DNA of 41,177 bases from positions 1 to 41,177 of the forward strand of contig CAMYCX010000002.1 in assembly GCA_947254705.1 (NCBI GenBank), written 5' to 3'. Position numbers and translations under genes: made by a program. This DNA is from an uncultured Veillonellaceae bacterium. GTDB lineage: Bacteria > Bacillota > Negativicutes > Veillonellales > Negativicoccaceae. Below are positions 33,427-41,177 of the stretch, piece by piece. The notes beneath the pieces were generated by a model. The model was given only the letters and a program-made list of their open reading frames with translations. It ran no database searches and had not been told where the DNA came from. Numbering within the stretch: position 1 is the stretch's first letter; each line of letters begins with the position of its first letter.

Positions 33427-33863
33427 CAGGTATGGATTTAAAACAGTTATATACGGATATGATTTTGGAGTATAATCGTGATTTACGTTATCGGCACGAA
33501 CTTGAATCTCCCACGTGTTCAGAACGAGGGCATAATCCGAGCTGCGGTGATGATATTACCTTGCACTTGCAATTGGACGGAAAACAGATTAAAGATATGT
33601 CTTATACGGGGCAGGGGTGTGCTATCTGCCAGGCCTCTACAACGATGATGATTGATTTGCTGAAAGGTAAAACTTTACAAGAGGCAAATGAATTGACAGA
33701 TTTGTTTTTGCGGATGATTACGCGGGAAATAAGTAGTGAAGATGATTTGGAGTTATTGGAAGATGCAATGATTTTACAAAATATTTCCAACATGCCGAGT
33801 CGGGTAAAATGTGCAGTTCTTGCGTGGCGAACATTACGAGCAGCGTTGAATCGTGAAGAATAG
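33423..33863 (+). CDS. sufU: SufU, zinc-dependent sulfur acceptor for SufS
   Basis: 146 residues if translation starts at the GTG overlapping the sufS stop, or 143 from the ATG at 33432; both are possible. Cys41 with Asp43 (PSCGDD), Cys66 (GQGCAICQAS) and the cysteine in SRVKCAVLAW are the zinc and sulfur-transfer residues. SufU, rather than SufA/SufE, is the mark of Gram-positive-type suf operons, which supports a Firmicute host. It is the last gene of the operon, ahead of a strong terminator. Confidence 0.94.
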   Translation: MTGMDLKQLYTDMILEYNRDLRYRHELESPTCSERGHNPSCGDDITLHLQLDGKQIKDMSYTGQGCAICQASTTMMIDLLKGKTLQEANELTDLFLRMITREISSEDDLELLEDAMILQNISNMPSRVKCAVLAWRTLRAALNREE

Positions 33864-33879
33864 TGATAAAGTAAAAAAT

Positions 33880-33906
33880 GGTCTCTCTGAGGAGAGACCG
33901 TTTTTT
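33880..33906. terminator. Bidirectional terminator between sufU and nadE
   Basis: GGTCTCTC (33880-33887) pairs perfectly with GAGAGACC (33892-33899) around TGAG. A TTTTTT run follows at 33901-33906 and an AAAAAA run precedes at 33873-33878, so it can end transcription from both convergent genes. Confidence 0.9.
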
Positions 33907-33923
33907 ATGCATAAACTAAAACA

Positions 33924-35513
33924 TCAAATCAAATCATATATAATTCCATCATCATTTTCCTGTTGTGCCTCAGAGCGTGCCCCAAAAGTGTAGGGGCAGA
34001 GAGATATGATTGGAGGCGACTGCAGACGTTTGGCGACGGCAAGCCCGCGAAACATTCGCCACCAACGTACGGTATCGCTGATGAAATCACGTTCTGTAGC
34101 GAATAAGTTGTTTATTGAGACGGGGGTTTCAATGACATCAGCCAAAATCCCATGACGATATAACTCAATTGTTTTTGTCAGATCTAACGGATCGGAACTT
34201 TCTGTCCACGCACGGAATAAACGGTCATGATAAGGGTAGCAGAGAGGATCGCCTTGCGCTGTTTCAGGATTTTGGTCAGCGGAAAGCTCTGCACTGGGAG
34301 GTAGCGTTAGGATTGCCGAGGGGAGGGCTTTGTTATGATAGTATGTTGCGTTTATCTCCTTTGCCATCATATATATCTCATGTTTCCATAGATCGCCGGT
34401 GGCACATAGAAATCCGCTTATGTCGCCATACATAGTGCCATATCCGATAGTTATTTCCGCTTTATTTGCATTGCAGGTGAATACTCCGTTGTACATAGCA
34501 GACAATGCTGCGAGTATTCGGGAAGAACGATCTCGTGCCTGGATGTTTTCAAAGACAAAATTGCTGACATGTTTCCCGGTATTTTGTGTAGCCATGATAT
34601 TATTCAGCTGTTTGCAAGTGAATTCGACCGACTCTTGAATAGGTATTGTAAGATAAGGGATATCGAGTGCTTGTGCCAACTCTAAAGCAGCTTGTTTAGT
34701 GCTATCGGAATTATAACGAGATGGCATATTAACTGCTAATAGGTGTGAAGACGGCAGTACACTTCGATATAGCATCAAGTTGAGTGCAGAATCAATACCC
34801 CCGCTGACGCCGATGATGACTTGACGAATTTTCCATCGAGCACAAAGTTCTTGCAGTGCAAAGCGTAGGACTGAAGTCATCGTATGGGGTGAGGTCGGGG
34901 AGCAAACGGAAAACTCTCCGTTTATATATGTTAAGGTGCATAAATGAGGTGGCAATGTATGAATGCCTGCCGGGAAATTAACTGCATAAATATTACCATC
35001 ATAAACATCGATTGTTTTGCCGTTGTCACGGATACCTAGAGGAGAGATATACAGGCTGTTGGTGTGCAGATCTGGGATGTGAGAACCCGATTTGTCAAAC
35101 GGAGTATTGAGTAAACAAATTTGCAAAGTATTCTCATCATTTGCTCGGCTCGGTTTCGTTGTTATACGAATACGTTGTTGCTTGTATACGTCAGTATATT
35201 CATCTGTAATTGTGATTTGATTGTTTCGAATAATCCAGCAATTCGGTGCATCCATAATATTCTGACAGGTTTGACCGGTGATCAAACAATCAGGAGCTAT
35301 TGCGGCGAGTTTAGTAAAAGCGGAGTGGAACTCTTTTAAAAAACTTGTTTCAATTCGTCGAGAAGCGGAGGCAAATGTGTCGGGAAAATTATTTGGCAAT
35401 ACAATTATATCGGCCCCTGAGGCAGCCGCCTTTTGAATTTCATGGAAGTATAAGTCAAACTGTCTTTGCGGGTGACCTTGCTGGATCGAACTGTTGCAAA
35501 TGCTGATTTTCAT
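33924..35513 (-). CDS. nadE: NAD+ synthetase with degenerate-looking N-terminal amidase domain
   Basis: 529 residues, shorter than typical two-domain glutamine-dependent enzymes. The C-terminal synthetase domain is clear: PP-loop GVSGGIDSALN, GYGTMYGDISGFLCATGDLWKHEIY and PPSAELSADQNPET. It ligates ammonia to nicotinate adenine dinucleotide. The N-terminal roughly 210 residues follow the nitrilase-like amidase fold (ASGADIIVLPNNFPDTF), but the catalytic glutamate expected in the PE motif is replaced by asparagine (PNNF) and the middle lysine region is hard to align; a possible nucleophile is the Cys in LQICLLNTPF. Direct use of ammonia is therefore suspected. An AGGAGG ribosome site (35521-35526, complement) supports the start. 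It is the only minus-strand gene in the window. Confidence 0.9.
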   Translation of the reverse strand: MKISICNSSIQQGHPQRQFDLYFHEIQKAAASGADIIVLPNNFPDTFASASRRIETSFLKEFHSAFTKLAAIAPDCLITGQTCQNIMDAPNCWIIRNNQITITDEYTDVYKQQRIRITTKPSRANDENTLQICLLNTPFDKSGSHIPDLHTNSLYISPLGIRDNGKTIDVYDGNIYAVNFPAGIHTLPPHLCTLTYINGEFSVCSPTSPHTMTSVLRFALQELCARWKIRQVIIGVSGGIDSALNLMLYRSVLPSSHLLAVNMPSRYNSDSTKQAALELAQALDIPYLTIPIQESVEFTCKQLNNIMATQNTGKHVSNFVFENIQARDRSSRILAALSAMYNGVFTCNANKAEITIGYGTMYGDISGFLCATGDLWKHEIYMMAKEINATYYHNKALPSAILTLPPSAELSADQNPETAQGDPLCYPYHDRLFRAWTESSDPLDLTKTIELYRHGILADVIETPVSINNLFATERDFISDTVRWWRMFRGLAVAKRLQSPPIISLCPYTFGARSEAQQENDDGIIYDLI

Positions 35514-35533
35514 ATCATAACCTCCTATGACCT

Positions 35534-35543
35534 ATTATAACAA
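35534..35543 (-). promoter_or_regulatory. Candidate extended -10 promoter element for nadE
   Basis: On the minus strand TGT-TATAAT occurs about 20 bases before the nadE start codon, an extended -10 form. The region expected for -35 (TTTCTG near 35557-35562) is weak. The short distance to the start would leave only a brief leader that still includes the ribosome site. Confidence 0.35.
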
Positions 35544-35608
35544 GATCAGGAGAATGCAGAAAGTTCGGGAGAGCGATTGAAACATCTATTATGCATTACA
35601 CAGTAATT

Positions 35609-35619
35609 TGCTATATAAT
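35609..35619 (+). promoter_or_regulatory. Candidate extended -10 promoter element for the housekeeping run
   Basis: TGC-TATATAAT provides a near-consensus -10 (TATAAT at 35614-35619, or TATATA at 35612 with TGC in front) about 23 bases before the first gene. No good -35 is present. Confidence 0.35.
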
Positions 35620-35641
35620 ATAAAATATAGAAAGGAAGCTT

Positions 35642-36589
35642 ATGGAGCATTATCGAACATACTCGAGTTATTTAAAAGAAAAATATGGCGAAAAAGTATA
35701 TAAATTGCCAATCGCATTGCCGGTTACATGTCCCAATCGTGACGGATTTTGTGGCACAGGAGGATGTACTTTTTGTGGTGAAATCGGTACGGGATATGAA
35801 AACTTACCGGAAGATTTATCGGTGACAGAGCAGATTGATCAAAACATTGCTCATATTGCTCCCAAATATAAAGCCTACAAATATATTCCTTATTTTCAAA
35901 ATTTTACTAATACATACTTACCGTTAGCAAAATTTGCATCATACGCAGAAGAGGCGGCACAGCATGAAGATTGTGTAGGATTAGCAATTGCAACGCGCCC
36001 GGACTGTGTTCATCCAGCGTACTTAGACCTACTGGCTGCGGTAAAAGAAAAATATGATACAGATATTACGATTGAACTGGGATTGCAGTCAACTAATCCG
36101 CATAGTCTGCTGGAGATTCGTCGCGGTCATACAGTCGGTGAGTATATTGATGCGGTCCTTCAGATTGCACCCTACAGCTTTGATGTTTGCACACATATTA
36201 TTGCTAATTTGCCATGGGATGATCGAATCGATGTGCGTGAGTCAGCCAAAATCATTTCAGCATTGCCGGTCCATCAAGTCAAGATTCATGCATTGTATAT
36301 TCTCCGTCATACAAAAATGGCACAGCAATATATGGCAAGAGAAATTACGATGTGCACTTTGGATGAATATGTACAGCGGGTAGTAGATTTTGTGGAGTTG
36401 TTGCGTCCGGATATTGTTTTACAACGTTTGGTAGGCAGAGTGCCGGAAGAGAATACACTATTTGCAAACTGGGGACGAGCATGGTGGGTTATTCGTGATC
36501 AGATCGAGGCAGAATTTGAACGACGGGGCACCCGTCAAGGAAGTCGGTGCGATTATTTGCATGGGGCTGCAGTTAAACAATGGATATAA
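35642..36589 (+). CDS. YhcC-like radical SAM protein
   Basis: 315 residues. The N-terminus has the characteristic YGEKVYKLPIALPVTCPNRD and an unusual, spread radical SAM cluster motif CPNRDGFCGTGGCTFC, both typical of the YhcC/TIGR01212 group. YFQNFTNTYLP, ATRPDCV and ELGLQSTNPHSLLEIRRGHT follow the Elp3-like radical SAM core. The biochemical role of this group is not settled; tRNA or nucleotide modification has been suggested from the core similarity. The gene is preceded by AAAGGAAG and its stop overlaps phoH by ten bases. Confidence 0.88.
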   Translation: MEHYRTYSSYLKEKYGEKVYKLPIALPVTCPNRDGFCGTGGCTFCGEIGTGYENLPEDLSVTEQIDQNIAHIAPKYKAYKYIPYFQNFTNTYLPLAKFASYAEEAAQHEDCVGLAIATRPDCVHPAYLDLLAAVKEKYDTDITIELGLQSTNPHSLLEIRRGHTVGEYIDAVLQIAPYSFDVCTHIIANLPWDDRIDVRESAKIISALPVHQVKIHALYILRHTKMAQQYMAREITMCTLDEYVQRVVDFVELLRPDIVLQRLVGRVPEENTLFANWGRAWWVIRDQIEAEFERRGTRQGSRCDYLHGAAVKQWI

Positions 36590-37596
36590 ACGGAAATGGA
36601 GAGATTGTCATTTATCAGGAAAGAGAATATTTCTTGTCAACGCCTAGAGAAAAAGAGTTACACGTTGCACAAAATCGTTGGATATTGCCGGCAGTAGCAG
36701 ATTTTTTCGGTTGTCGACTGGTAAACCGAGGCGGTGAAGTTCGTTTTTGGGGACAGGAGTCTACAATTGAACATATCCATCAAGTTCTGGAAGAAGTGTT
36801 TCGGGCACTGGATGCGGAAGGAACGGTAAGTCGGCAACAATTAAGAATGATGATGAACTTAGTGACAAATGATAGGCAAGAAGAACTTCAACATTTGCAC
36901 GATGACACCATTCTAGTGACTCGAAGCGGAAAGGTTATTCGCCCCAAGACTCCCGGGCAAAAAGAATATGTTGATGCAATCCGTGAACATACGGTTACAT
37001 TGGGGCTTGGTCCTGCGGGAACAGGAAAAACTTATTTAGCAGTAGCATTAGCGGTACATTTTTTTAGAAACCAAACGGTTAAAAAAATTATTTTAACACG
37101 ACCGGTCGTAGAGGCCGGAGAGCGACTCGGATATTTGCCGGGGGACTTACAGGAAAAAGTGGATCCTTATTTGCGTCCTCTTTATGACGCCTTGGGGGAT
37201 TTGTTCGGTCTGGATGTATTTACTCAGCTGCAAGCCAAAGGATTTATTGAAGTGGCGCCATTGGCGTATATGCGGGGGCGCACGTTAGAAGATGCATTTA
37301 TTATTTTGGATGAAGCACAAAATACAACACCCGAACAAATGAAAATGTTTTTGACACGCCTAGGGAATCGCTCGAAAATGGTAGTAAACGGAGATATATC
37401 ACAGATTGATTTGCCGCGCAAGGCAAGAAACGGGCTGGAGGATGCCGCGGCCGTTATTGGGCATTTGCGTGGTATAGCAAGGGTGCGATTGACGGCGGAT
37501 GATGTTGTCAGAAATGATTTGGTGGCACGTATCATCCAAGCATATGATGACAGTGACAAGGGGGCAACGGAACATGCAAGTCACAATCGGATATAG
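36580..37596 (+). CDS. PhoH-like ATPase
   Basis: 338 residues. Walker A is GLGPAGTGKTYLAVALA and Walker B FIILDEAQNTTPEQMKMFLTR, with VVNGDISQIDLPR following, all standard for PhoH. The N-terminal about 110 residues form a KH-like region (STIEHIHQVLEEVFRAL). PhoH is almost always next to ybeY, as here, and is thought to assist RNA handling linked to ribosome maturation or decay. It overlaps ybeY by 23 bases. Confidence 0.94.
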   Translation: MDINGNGEIVIYQEREYFLSTPREKELHVAQNRWILPAVADFFGCRLVNRGGEVRFWGQESTIEHIHQVLEEVFRALDAEGTVSRQQLRMMMNLVTNDRQEELQHLHDDTILVTRSGKVIRPKTPGQKEYVDAIREHTVTLGLGPAGTGKTYLAVALAVHFFRNQTVKKIILTRPVVEAGERLGYLPGDLQEKVDPYLRPLYDALGDLFGLDVFTQLQAKGFIEVAPLAYMRGRTLEDAFIILDEAQNTTPEQMKMFLTRLGNRSKMVVNGDISQIDLPRKARNGLEDAAAVIGHLRGIARVRLTADDVVRNDLVARIIQAYDDSDKGATEHASHNRI

Positions 37597-38050
37597 CGAC
37601 GCCGGTTTGGCACAGGAGTACAAAGAATGGGAATCGGTAATTCATCAGGTATTGGCTAAAGCAGCCGAGGTTCATCAGTTTTCTGAAAATATAGAACTGA
37701 GTGTATTGCTTTGTGACAACGAGTATATTCATCGACTTAATTACGAATATAGGAACATTGACAGACCGACAGACGTGCTATCGTTTGCGCTCAATGAGGG
37801 CGAACCGTCCGGCCCGGAAGAAGCTAACTTTTTGGGGGATCTGATTATCTCGGTAGAAAAAGTAAAAGAACAGGCGGCCACATTCGGGCATAGCCAGGTT
37901 CGTGAGTTGGCCTATTTGACGGTACACGGCTTTTTGCACATCATCGGATATGATCACATGAAAGAAGCAGATAAACAAGAGATGAGGGCGGCGGAAGAAA
38001 AGATATTAGGATTACTTTCAATTACAAGAGAGGATATTCATGGAGAATAA
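37574..38050 (+). CDS. ybeY: YbeY endoribonuclease
   Basis: 158 residues from the ATG at 37574, chosen because the protein then begins as YbeY proteins do (MQVTIGYSD) and AAGGGGG lies upstream; earlier in-frame starts lie deep in phoH. NIDRPTDVLSFAL and the zinc motif HGFLHIIGYDH (three His) are conserved. YbeY acts in 16S rRNA 3' maturation and ribosome quality control. It overlaps cdd by 11 bases. The membrane HD-phosphodiesterase and diacylglycerol kinase genes often found between ybeY and cdd in Firmicutes are absent. Confidence 0.95.
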   Translation: MQVTIGYSDAGLAQEYKEWESVIHQVLAKAAEVHQFSENIELSVLLCDNEYIHRLNYEYRNIDRPTDVLSFALNEGEPSGPEEANFLGDLIISVEKVKEQAATFGHSQVRELAYLTVHGFLHIIGYDHMKEADKQEMRAAEEKILGLLSITREDIHGE

Positions 38051-38429
38051 CAATACGCTTTGGCTATCGGCTTGGGAGATGAAAAGCAAGGCTTATGCTC
38101 CTTATTCCGGTTTTTCGGTCGGTGCGGCAGTACAGACGCAGGACGGTATGGTGTTTAGCGGATGCAATGTTGAAAACAGTTCTTTCGGTTTGACATCGTG
38201 TGCGGAGCGGAATGCGATTTATGCGGCAGTGGCATCAGGGAGGACTGATTTACTCGTATTGGCGGTGGCTGGCAGTGAGACTGACCCGACATTTCCGTGC
38301 GGTGCCTGTCGACAAGTAATGAAAGAGTTCGGAATAGAGAGTGTTGTGATCGGAACCCCGAAAAGACAGCGGGTATATGCATTAAATGAGTTATTGCCGG
38401 AAGCGTTTGAGCGGAGGCATATCAAATGA
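38040..38429 (+). CDS. cdd: Cytidine deaminase
   Basis: 129 residues, the size of the homotetrameric zinc form. The zinc-binding and catalytic motifs are SCAERNAIY (Cys and catalytic Glu) and PCGACRQVM (two Cys), preceded by APYSGFSVGAAV. It converts cytidine and deoxycytidine to uridine forms for pyrimidine salvage. AGAGAGGA precedes the start; the stop overlaps era as ATGA. Confidence 0.96.
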   Translation: MENNNTLWLSAWEMKSKAYAPYSGFSVGAAVQTQDGMVFSGCNVENSSFGLTSCAERNAIYAAVASGRTDLLVLAVAGSETDPTFPCGACRQVMKEFGIESVVIGTPKRQRVYALNELLPEAFERRHIK

Positions 38430-39316
38430 GCCAGGAGTATCGGTCCGGATTTATTGCACTGATTGGCCGACCCAATGTCGGAAAATCAACATTATTAAAC
38501 TACTTATTGGGGCAGAAAATCTCTATTGTATCAGATAAAGCGCAAACAACGCGCAATAAAATTTTAGGAGTATACTCCCAACCTCATTATCAGATGGTTT
38601 TTATAGATACTCCCGGAATACATAAGCCAAAGCACAAGCTCGGTGAATGGATGAGACAGGAGACAATGGATGCGATTAAAGAAGTGGATGCGTTAGTATT
38701 GATGGCATCGGCACTTGACCAAATCGGCCCGGGAGATCGATATATATCTGATTTATTGAAAACAGTTGAACAGCCGGTGCTATTGGCGATTAATAAGATT
38801 GATTTAGTACAACGGGAAAGGCTACTTGCTGTAATAGATAATTATCGTAAACTGCTCCCGTTTGCAGCGATCGTGCCTATCTCCGCACAAACCGGAGCAT
38901 ACGTCGATGATCTTGTTAACGAGTTGGTAAGCTGCTTACCTCCGGGGCCTCAATATTTTCCGGAAGATATGGTGACAGATCGACCGGAGCGGAATATTAT
39001 TGCGGAAATTATTCGGGAAAAATTGCTATTACGTACGCGTGAAGAGTTACCACATGCATTGGCCGTAGAAATAGAAGAAATTACGACACGTAACAATGGG
39101 ACAATATACGTTCGAGCGGTGATTTATGTTGAACGGAACTCTCAAAAGCAAATTGTTATCGGCAAAAACGGAGAGGTCTTGCGAGAGGTCGGCCGAGATT
39201 CTCGCATGGATATTGAGGAATTATTGCATGCAAATGTGTATTTGGATGTATGGGTGAAAGTGGCTGCAGATTGGCGAAACCGAAAACAATTTCTGCAGCA
39301 ATTAGGGTATGAGTGA
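38426..39316 (+). CDS. era: GTPase Era
   Basis: 296 residues. The G motifs are GRPNVGKST (G1), DKAQTTRNKI (switch I), DTPGIHKPKHKLGEWM (G3) and NKID (G4). The C-terminal KH domain has VIGKNGEVLREVGRDSR. Era binds the 3' end of 16S rRNA and helps late 30S assembly, a function next to that of YbeY encoded two genes upstream. Confidence 0.97.
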   Translation: MSQEYRSGFIALIGRPNVGKSTLLNYLLGQKISIVSDKAQTTRNKILGVYSQPHYQMVFIDTPGIHKPKHKLGEWMRQETMDAIKEVDALVLMASALDQIGPGDRYISDLLKTVEQPVLLAINKIDLVQRERLLAVIDNYRKLLPFAAIVPISAQTGAYVDDLVNELVSCLPPGPQYFPEDMVTDRPERNIIAEIIREKLLLRTREELPHALAVEIEEITTRNNGTIYVRAVIYVERNSQKQIVIGKNGEVLREVGRDSRMDIEELLHANVYLDVWVKVAADWRNRKQFLQQLGYE

Positions 39317-39346
39317 AAGGAACGATGACGTATTCATACGGACGGA

Positions 39347-40654
39347 TTGGAAAGCGCCATATGGTTTGCCATTGCAGTGTTGGCACTTATTTTGAACAGT
39401 TTTTTTGTGTTAGCTAAATTTTCATTTATTCGCTTACGAAAAGAGCATTTGATCGCATTGACTGAAGATGAGGAACAAGATGACGGAAGGTGGGAGAGCC
39501 TGATTCCTCTGTACGATAATCCGAATCTTTTTCTGGGGGCTGTACAGGTGATGCGTCTCAGTTTGATTGCAATTACCACATGCAGCGTGCTTTACGGATG
39601 GTACATGTTGGTATGGTCGATCGATATTGCTGAGGAAATACGCTTCCTTTCGGTCCTGTGTGTGTTTGCAGCAACGGTGTTTTTGGAATGGCTTTTGTCT
39701 GAATTGCTTCCAAAATCTATCGGGCTTAGTTTTGCGTTACAATGCTTGCCACGCGTAGCAGGGGTTGTTCGTGTGATTATTCGTATATTACGTTGGCCGC
39801 TTGCATTCGGTGAATGGTGTGCCAATCGGTTGTTGCAAAGATGGGGAATTCAGGTTACGAGTGAGATTGAGGTCAGCCATTCGGAAGAAGAAATTCGTTA
39901 TCTTATTAATGCCAGTCACTTGAGCGGACAGTTTGATCAGCGGGAAGGCGAACTAATACAAAATGCGTTTGATTTTGTCGACCGGCTTGCTCGGGAAGTA
40001 ATGGTTCCCCGTCAGGATGTAACAGTCCTCTACTATGATGATGATTTGGAAACGATGCGTTCCACCATTCAATCTGCAAGACATACAAGATATCCGTTGT
40101 GTGATGGAGATAAAGATCATATCGTTGGCTTAATTCATGTGAAAAATTTTATGGAACTATATATCAATGGTGGTACGAATATCAAAGATATTGTAACGGA
40201 GATTTTGGTTATTCCCGAAGTCATGCCGATTATGGACCTGTTGCAGTTAATGCGGGCTCGGTTGATTTATTTAGCAGTTGTTGTGGATGAGTTCGGCGGC
40301 ATGGTCGGCTTGGTTGCGTTGGAAGATATTATTGAAGAATTGGTCGGCGATATTCAAGATGAGCATGATGTTCCGGAAGAAATAGCAATACAAGAACACT
40401 CAGACGGAAGTTATGAGTTTGACGGAAGCGTTATTCTGGAGGACGTAGAGAAATGTCTTGGGATTGACTTTGAAGAGGCCGACTCGGACACTATTGGAGG
40501 ATATGTTTTTTCACTTCTTGAACGAATCCCCCGTATAGGTGATCATGTACAAATTGGCGGATGGGATTTTCGTGTGGCCAAGTTGCGTGGATTTCGCATC
40601 ATTCGCTTGTTGGCAACTCCGTTGAGAAGACCTAATGATGAGGTAGAAACGTGA
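39347..40654 (+). CDS. CorC/HlyC-type membrane protein: DUF21 (CNNM), CBS pair, CorC_HlyC domain
   Basis: 435 residues if started at the TTG at 39347, giving the normal short lead before LNSFFVLAKFSFIRLRKEHL. Residues about 1-190 are the membrane CNNM domain with three to four segments. A CBS pair follows (VMVPRQDVTVLYYDDDL; HIVGLIHVKNFM; YLAVVVDEFGGMVGLVALEDI) and then the C-terminal FAD/transporter-associated domain (YEFDGSVILEDVEKCLGID). The family is linked to divalent cation, especially magnesium, transport or homeostasis. Start choice is uncertain: the good ribosome site AAAGGAA (39316-39322) points to an ATG at 39325 in another frame. The gene lies unusually between era and recO. Confidence 0.88.
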   Translation: MESAIWFAIAVLALILNSFFVLAKFSFIRLRKEHLIALTEDEEQDDGRWESLIPLYDNPNLFLGAVQVMRLSLIAITTCSVLYGWYMLVWSIDIAEEIRFLSVLCVFAATVFLEWLLSELLPKSIGLSFALQCLPRVAGVVRVIIRILRWPLAFGEWCANRLLQRWGIQVTSEIEVSHSEEEIRYLINASHLSGQFDQREGELIQNAFDFVDRLAREVMVPRQDVTVLYYDDDLETMRSTIQSARHTRYPLCDGDKDHIVGLIHVKNFMELYINGGTNIKDIVTEILVIPEVMPIMDLLQLMRARLIYLAVVVDEFGGMVGLVALEDIIEELVGDIQDEHDVPEEIAIQEHSDGSYEFDGSVILEDVEKCLGIDFEEADSDTIGGYVFSLLERIPRIGDHVQIGGWDFRVAKLRGFRIIRLLATPLRRPNDEVET

Positions 40655-41177
40655 ACATCGAACAGCCTGAAATTACGGTTCAAGCGCTTGTTTTGGCTTC
40701 ACGAGATAGTGGTGTTACGGGAAAACGATTGGATATCGTCACGCTGGAAAAAGGGCGTATGGTTGTTTTTGTTCCGCAAGGACGGCGAATTGGAAGGCAT
40801 GGCGGCGCAGTATTACCGGGAAGTCGAATGCATATGACATTACGATATAGTCAGAACGGATGGCAAGTAGTGCAGGCTGACGGTACCACTTTAGTGGATG
40901 TATTTATGTGGACGTATGAAGATTGGCTTTGTTATTATGCATATCCAAGGTGGCTAGGTGAATTATTCCCGGTCGAAACGGAGGAAATAGATTTATATCA
41001 GCTGACAGAACGGTATTTATGCGCTCTTGTAAACAAACATTTCGTGATTTCTACGCTGATTGTCTGCTGGCAGGCTTCGGTACTTGCCGGATATGATCCG
41101 ATGGTTCTTGCCGCGGAAGGTAAGCTGCCATTGGATAATGCAGCTAAAAGAGGATTGCAGTCTGTTTTGAGCTATAC
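40651..41177 (+). CDS. recO: RecO DNA repair protein, N-terminal part (cut by window end)
   Basis: A GTG start at 40651 overlaps the previous stop as GTGA, and the frame stays open to the last base of the window (about 175 codons). The beginning VQALVLASRDSG ... LDIVTLEKGRMVVFVPQGRRIGR fits the OB-fold of RecO, which usually reads ALVL-sRdygE-D-l-tl-t-e-G-i--vakGarr. WLGELFPVE and SVLAGYDP further on fit the helical domain. RecO loads RecA onto SSB-coated DNA. The downstream position relative to era is common. The sequence is divergent, so identification rests on order and the N-terminal pattern. Confidence 0.7.
   Translation, partial: MNIEQPEITVQALVLASRDSGVTGKRLDIVTLEKGRMVVFVPQGRRIGRHGGAVLPGSRMHMTLRYSQNGWQVVQADGTTLVDVFMWTYEDWLCYYAYPRWLGELFPVETEEIDLYQLTERYLCALVNKHFVISTLIVCWQASVLAGYDPMVLAAEGKLPLDNAAKRGLQSVLSY

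Noticed and set aside
1..41177. CRISPR array, insertion sequence, prophage or tRNA genes
   Set aside because: No regular spaced repeats, transposase or integrase-like proteins, terminal inverted repeats around genes, or cloverleaf sequences were seen.

Overview
The window looks like a low-to-mid GC, diderm Firmicute of the class Negativicutes (Veillonella/Megasphaera/Selenomonas/Dialister neighbourhood; genus not resolved). It combines outer-membrane energy-coupling genes (TonB-dependent receptor, ExbB, ExbD, TonB) with Firmicutes-type housekeeping genes (SufCBDS with a SufU scaffold, the PhoH-YbeY-Cdd-Era-RecO series). This placement is inference from gene content, not from a database search.

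Region 1 (1-20805) is the striking part. It holds the 3' end of a TonB-dependent receptor, then a promoter, a cobalamin riboswitch with an intrinsic terminator, then one nearly gapless run of 13 co-directional genes of about 20 kb. In order these are a NifH-like Fe protein, two NifD/NifK-like component-1 subunits, a CobN/BchH-type chelatase, a FecCD/BtuC-type permease, an ABC ATPase with an extra C-terminal domain, a radical SAM/SPASM enzyme, ChlI- and ChlD-type chelatase AAA+ subunits, two FecB/BtuF-type lipoproteins, a second CobN/BchH-type chelatase and a TIM-barrel protein. The parts suggest uptake of a metal-tetrapyrrole (probably a corrinoid) or of its metal, ATP-driven low-potential reduction of a macrocycle, and metal insertion or removal, all switched off when cobalamin is plentiful. 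I know of no characterised pathway with this combination. The nearest parallels are F430 biosynthesis (CfbA-E), dark protochlorophyllide reductase (ChlLNB), aerobic cobalt insertion (CobNST) and CobN-like HmuS of anaerobic heme-uptake loci.

Region 2 (20806-23441) is a structured leader with a candidate promoter and operator-like repeats, then exbB-exbD-tonB, a small exported protein made only of a TonB C-terminal domain, and a decayed fragment of another such domain. These genes would power the receptor of region 1.

Region 3 (23528-26215) is cbiL-cbiA-cobO, three cobalamin-pathway genes, ended by a terminator. Region 4 (26251-28857) is aspartokinase plus diaminopimelate decarboxylase. Region 5 (28871-33906) is the complete sufCBDSU iron-sulfur assembly operon; its products are a plausible source of clusters for the nitrogenase-like and radical SAM proteins. 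A bidirectional terminator separates it from nadE on the minus strand (33924-35513), whose N-terminal amidase half looks degenerate. Region 6 (35642-41177) is a tightly packed housekeeping run: YhcC-like radical SAM protein, phoH, ybeY, cdd, era, a CorC/CBS-domain protein and the 5' part of recO, cut by the window edge.

No rRNA, tRNA, CRISPR array, insertion sequence or prophage was recognised.
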